Assembly (NCBI GenBank): GCA_035527715.1
Contig: DATKZY010000233.1
Coordinates: forward strand, 1-62,053
Length of the DNA stretch: 62,053 bases
Source: DSUN01 sp035527715
GTDB lineage: Bacteria > Planctomycetota > PUPC01 > DSUN01
Direction of reading: 5' to 3'
The notes under the pieces are model-generated. The model saw only the letters and a program-made list of their open reading frames with translations, had not been told where the DNA came from and did no database searches. The translations under genes and the position numbers were made by a program. Positions 59,506 to 62,053 of the stretch are shown here, one piece after another. The stretch's first letter is position 1. Each line of letters opens with the position of its first letter.

Positions 59506-61827
59506 CTATGGTCGCAGCAGCAGATAGCCACCCGCCACGGCGGCCTGTGCTTCCTTGCCATTCAGGATGAGCTTGGGCGTGCCCGCGACGCGGAGCTTCA
59601 TGCCTGTGAGCGAGCCGTGCGCCTCGACCCTGTCGGGGGCGATGCGGATGAAGGCGTAGTCGCTGAAGGTGAAGCTCTCACCACCCCCCTCGAGCGTCAG
59701 CGGCTTGTCGTGCTCGTCGCCGTAGCGGAGCAGGATGCGGTCGTTGAGGCCGTCCTTGCCCCCGATGGCGACGCAGATGCCCTGGTCGTTCTGAGCGATG
59801 CGCTCGGACTGCTCGACGCGGTGCTTGCCGACCCCGCCCGTGAAGGGCTCGTGCAAGGCCACGAACGCCGTTTTCGAGCGGGACCGTGAGGCCAGGAGGC
59901 TCACCCCGGGCTCCTGCTCCGGAAGGCCAGGCGGCCGCGAGGCGAGGACCAGCGTGTTTGCGCCGCCGAGCATGCTCACTCGCACGCCGACGCCCCGTGC
60001 GCCTGGCTGAAGGATGGTGGCTGACCAGGGATCGTCGGGGTCACTCCGAAGCATTACGTGGATGGCCGACAGGTGGGGCCTGTTGAAGTCCCTCGCATGG
60101 ACCATCCCTGTCTCGATCTGGGCTGCTGGCTTCCACGGGGCACCTCCAATGCCCTCGACCGCGCCGGGGGAGAGGATCTGCCAGTCGTAGACGCGCCGCT
60201 TGTCGCTCCATAGCCAGAAGAGGTCGAAGAGGTACTCGCTGGTGAGCACGAGGGCGCGCTCCATATCCACGTCGGGATACACGCCCTTGGCTCGGACGGC
60301 GACGAACTTGGCCGGGGGCGAGAAGTGCTCGCGGATGCGCTGGTTCTTCGTGCCCGAGTTGCCATCGTCCACGGGCTGGGCCTGAAGGCCGTCCACGACG
60401 ACGCCGCACATGCCCCGCATGTGGTCGCGCCAGGGGTCGCTGCCGGCGTAGCCGCGCTTGACGCCGCCCATCCGGCAGTAGATGGGCGCGTTGAAGGCCA
60501 CGTAGTCGAGGATTGTGAAGCAGTCGTGCACGTAGTGGACGTAGCGCATGGCGAACTGGAGCGCGACGACTGGCTTGGGCGATTCCCAGTAGGCGGGGCT
60601 TTCCTCGGCACGCAGCAGCGCGAAGCCGCGCTCGCGGGCGACGTAGGAAGGCGCGGGCGGCGGCGTCACCTTCTTCGGGTCAACCAGCCCGAGGCCGAAG
60701 TAGAGGCTTGGCAGGTAGACCTCCTCGCCCGGGGCGCGCATCTGGGCGAGGAAGTAGTCGAAGTGGGCATCCGGCCAGCGGCGCTGGCCGATCTCCCACC
60801 AGAGCGGATCGCGCATCTTGGGCAGCGGGCCGTTCATGTGGGCATTCGACCACCAGGCGTCGCCCCCTTTCCCATCGGCCGTATAGCCGTTGACAGTGGG
60901 GCTGGTGCCGGCGTCGCCCATCGTGACGATGGGGTATTGGGGCATGCCGCCGGGGTTCTCGATGCGCGGCAGGCCGGCCCACATCTTCATCTCGAGGAAG
61001 GTGCGCATCGTGGCGCCGCCGCGTCCCGTGTAGCCGTAGCCGTACTGGCCCAGGCCCAGCTTCTCCAGGCTCTCGCACCACAGGAGCATTGTGCCGATGT
61101 TGGAGTAGTACTTGCCGAACTCCTCGTTGTAGAAGCGCCCGTCGGTGATGTAGTCGTCGAAGTACCACTTCCAGCCGCCCGTGGCGTTGAACATCGCGTC
61201 AATGAGCTTCTCGTCCTTGAGGGCGACGGCCATCAGGTGGGTGCCGATGGCGCGGGGCCAGTGCATGTTGGGCAGCCAGCTCGTCCGGTCGTAGCGGAAG
61301 TCGGGGTGCCACGGCTTGTGGCCGGCGAGGTGGAACTGGATGTAGGCGCGGAAGGCGTCCTCGATGCCCTTCCGTTCGTCGGGCGTGAGCTGGTCGTAGA
61401 GGGCGTCGTAGCGAAGGGTGTAGAGGGTGCGTTCGTCGCGCATGTGGCGGTCGCCGGCGCTGGGCATGCCCTTGTTCCACACGAAGTTCTTCTGCTGCTC
61501 GGGCGGCCAGGTCATCGGCTCGGGCCTGGTGCCGATGCACTTGAGCAGCTCGGCCTTCTCCTTCTCGCCGGCCTTCTCGTCGCCGAGGGCCAGGTACTTG
61601 AAGAGGTTCAGCATCGTGGGGTTGCTGGCTTTGCCGCCGCTCTCCATTTTGACCATTCGCTCGTACTGCTTCTTTGCCGTGGGATCGGACTCGAGGCGCT
61701 GGCGGAGCGCCGCCGCCTCCTCCTTGGTCCAGAGGAGGAAGGGGTGGGGTACGTCCTTCATCGCGGCGAAGGTGGGCATCGAGGCCAGGGACAGCGTCGC
61801 GGCGAGCCAGAGACACGCCTTCATCAT
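59506..61827 (-). CDS. Exported heparinase II/III- or alginate-lyase-like protein
   Basis: The 773-residue product has a signal peptide (about 1-21, PTFAA). An alpha-helical toroid-like first half (HPFLLWTKEEAAALRQRLES; FRAYIQFHLAGHKPWHPDF; NMHWPRAIGTHLMAVAL; RFYNEEFGKYYSNIGTMLLW) and a beta-sandwich second half match polysaccharide lyases of the heparinase II/III or alginate-lyase style. Candidate catalytic Asn/His/Tyr residues lie in the NMHW and YSNIG segments, but I cannot fix them. It would cleave uronic-acid polysaccharides outside the cell. The ATG at 61827 (followed by a second ATG) has AAGGGGA upstream. The REP cluster at the window edge is in its upstream region. Confidence 0.72.
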   Translation of the reverse strand: MMKACLWLAATLSLASMPTFAAMKDVPHPFLLWTKEEAAALRQRLESDPTAKKQYERMVKMESGGKASNPTMLNLFKYLALGDEKAGEKEKAELLKCIGTRPEPMTWPPEQQKNFVWNKGMPSAGDRHMRDERTLYTLRYDALYDQLTPDERKGIEDAFRAYIQFHLAGHKPWHPDFRYDRTSWLPNMHWPRAIGTHLMAVALKDEKLIDAMFNATGGWKWYFDDYITDGRFYNEEFGKYYSNIGTMLLWCESLEKLGLGQYGYGYTGRGGATMRTFLEMKMWAGLPRIENPGGMPQYPIVTMGDAGTSPTVNGYTADGKGGDAWWSNAHMNGPLPKMRDPLWWEIGQRRWPDAHFDYFLAQMRAPGEEVYLPSLYFGLGLVDPKKVTPPPAPSYVARERGFALLRAEESPAYWESPKPVVALQFAMRYVHYVHDCFTILDYVAFNAPIYCRMGGVKRGYAGSDPWRDHMRGMCGVVVDGLQAQPVDDGNSGTKNQRIREHFSPPAKFVAVRAKGVYPDVDMERALVLTSEYLFDLFWLWSDKRRVYDWQILSPGAVEGIGGAPWKPAAQIETGMVHARDFNRPHLSAIHVMLRSDPDDPWSATILQPGARGVGVRVSMLGGANTLVLASRPPGLPEQEPGVSLLASRSRSKTAFVALHEPFTGGVGKHRVEQSERIAQNDQGICVAIGGKDGLNDRILLRYGDEHDKPLTLEGGGESFTFSDYAFIRIAPDRVEAHGSLTGMKLRVAGTPKLILNGKEAQAAVAGGYLLLRP

Positions 61828-61879
61828 GCATTCCCCTTCGTGCTGGTGGACCGACCCCCCATGTAACCAATATCCGCTG

Positions 61880-62053
61880 CGGGGGTGCGTGTAATCTCCT
61901 TCGGTCGGAAAGGCCAGTTGCGCGATACTATCGCGGGCACCCCCAATCCCGCAGCTGACCCAACGCCCGCAGGGCGTGGCGGAGTAAAGCCCACGGCGAT
62001 GCTTTGGGAGCCGTGGGTAAGGGAGCACCCAGGGCTCAGCCCCCGAAGCGGGG
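61880..62053. repeat. REP-like hairpin cluster at the right window edge
   Basis: No gene is seen upstream of 61828. From left to right are CGGGGGTGCGTGTAATCTCC (61880-61899), the palindrome CGCGATAcTATCGCG (61921-61935), the hairpin ACGCCC/AGGGCGT (61963-61977), CCCACGGC (61990-61997) pairing with GCCGTGGG (62010-62017), and a C/G hairpin at the end. The first and fourth elements are inverted copies of the left-edge repeat (45-143). Confidence 0.7.

Overview
The window is about 62 kb of very GC-rich bacterial DNA. The gene set points to a Planctomycetota-like (PVC-group) genome, probably an assembled environmental genome. It combines many secreted large proteins (five-bladed propeller, ThuA, LamG, FG-GAP, PQQ-like propeller, GH16, heparinase-like), an mcsA-mcsB-clpC cluster, a MASE3 histidine kinase and abundant REP-like palindromes. 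An aldehyde:ferredoxin oxidoreductase, a lone NfnA/SudB-type reductase subunit, a radical SAM protein and a ferredoxin-fused aldo/keto reductase suggest an anaerobic or microaerobic life. The lineage is an inference from gene content; no rRNA or phylogenetic marker in the window settles it.

Layout. 0.1-5.0 kb (minus): a tight four-gene unit of MASE3 histidine kinase, secreted propeller, Ldh2-type dehydrogenase and SGNH hydrolase. 5.0-9.9 kb (plus): methyltransferase, GNAT acetyltransferase, LVIVD-type propeller and ThuA protein. 10.0-15.2 kb: a Tyr/Pro-rich exported protein (minus), a polyprenyl synthase (plus) and AOR (minus). 15.2-16.3 kb: a gene-free repeat island. 16.3-21.1 kb: a lone antitoxin-like gene, GH16 glucanase, radical SAM protein, NfnA-like subunit and a small HEAT membrane protein. 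21.1-28.7 kb (plus): a 2-oxoacid dehydrogenase operon (E1alpha, E1beta, E2) continuing into a 1,127-residue GATase/GH42-like protein and a tRNase Z-like hydrolase. 28.7-34.3 kb: a giant LamG protein and a PQQ-like propeller. 34.3-37.0 kb: hairpin repeats, a REP-transposase remnant and an FG-GAP protein. 37.2-42.0 kb: a thioredoxin-like/TPR protein, a Smr-less MutS2 carrying an in-frame REP, a PfkB kinase and a zinc-ribbon DUF4190 protein. 42.2-50.1 kb (minus): the unit QueD, HPS-RraA fusion, McsA, McsB, ClpC and a HEAT protein. 50.3-59.5 kb (plus): twin TPR giants, a small gene, tRNA-Gly(CCC) on the minus strand, an aldo/keto reductase and an overlapping nucleotidyltransferase pair. 59.5-61.8 kb (minus): a heparinase-like secreted protein. 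Both window edges carry related, inverted REP clusters.

How the genes work together. McsA, McsB and ClpC form the protein-arginine-phosphorylation and proteolysis pathway, but clpC as assembled has an in-frame amber codon replacing the Walker B glutamate of its second ATPase domain. E1alpha, E1beta and E2 would form a 2-oxoacid dehydrogenase core; no E3 is present and the E2 active-site motif is altered. The secreted enzymes and propellers fit breakdown or sensing of polysaccharides.

The least ordinary content is the repeat biology. There are several hairpin families with shared layout, one stem word that recurs at both window ends and in the middle, a REP translated inside mutS2, hairpins sitting on two stop codons, and a decayed REP-associated transposase beside similar hairpins. 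Promoters listed are matches to the bacterial housekeeping consensus found by eye, none verified experimentally.
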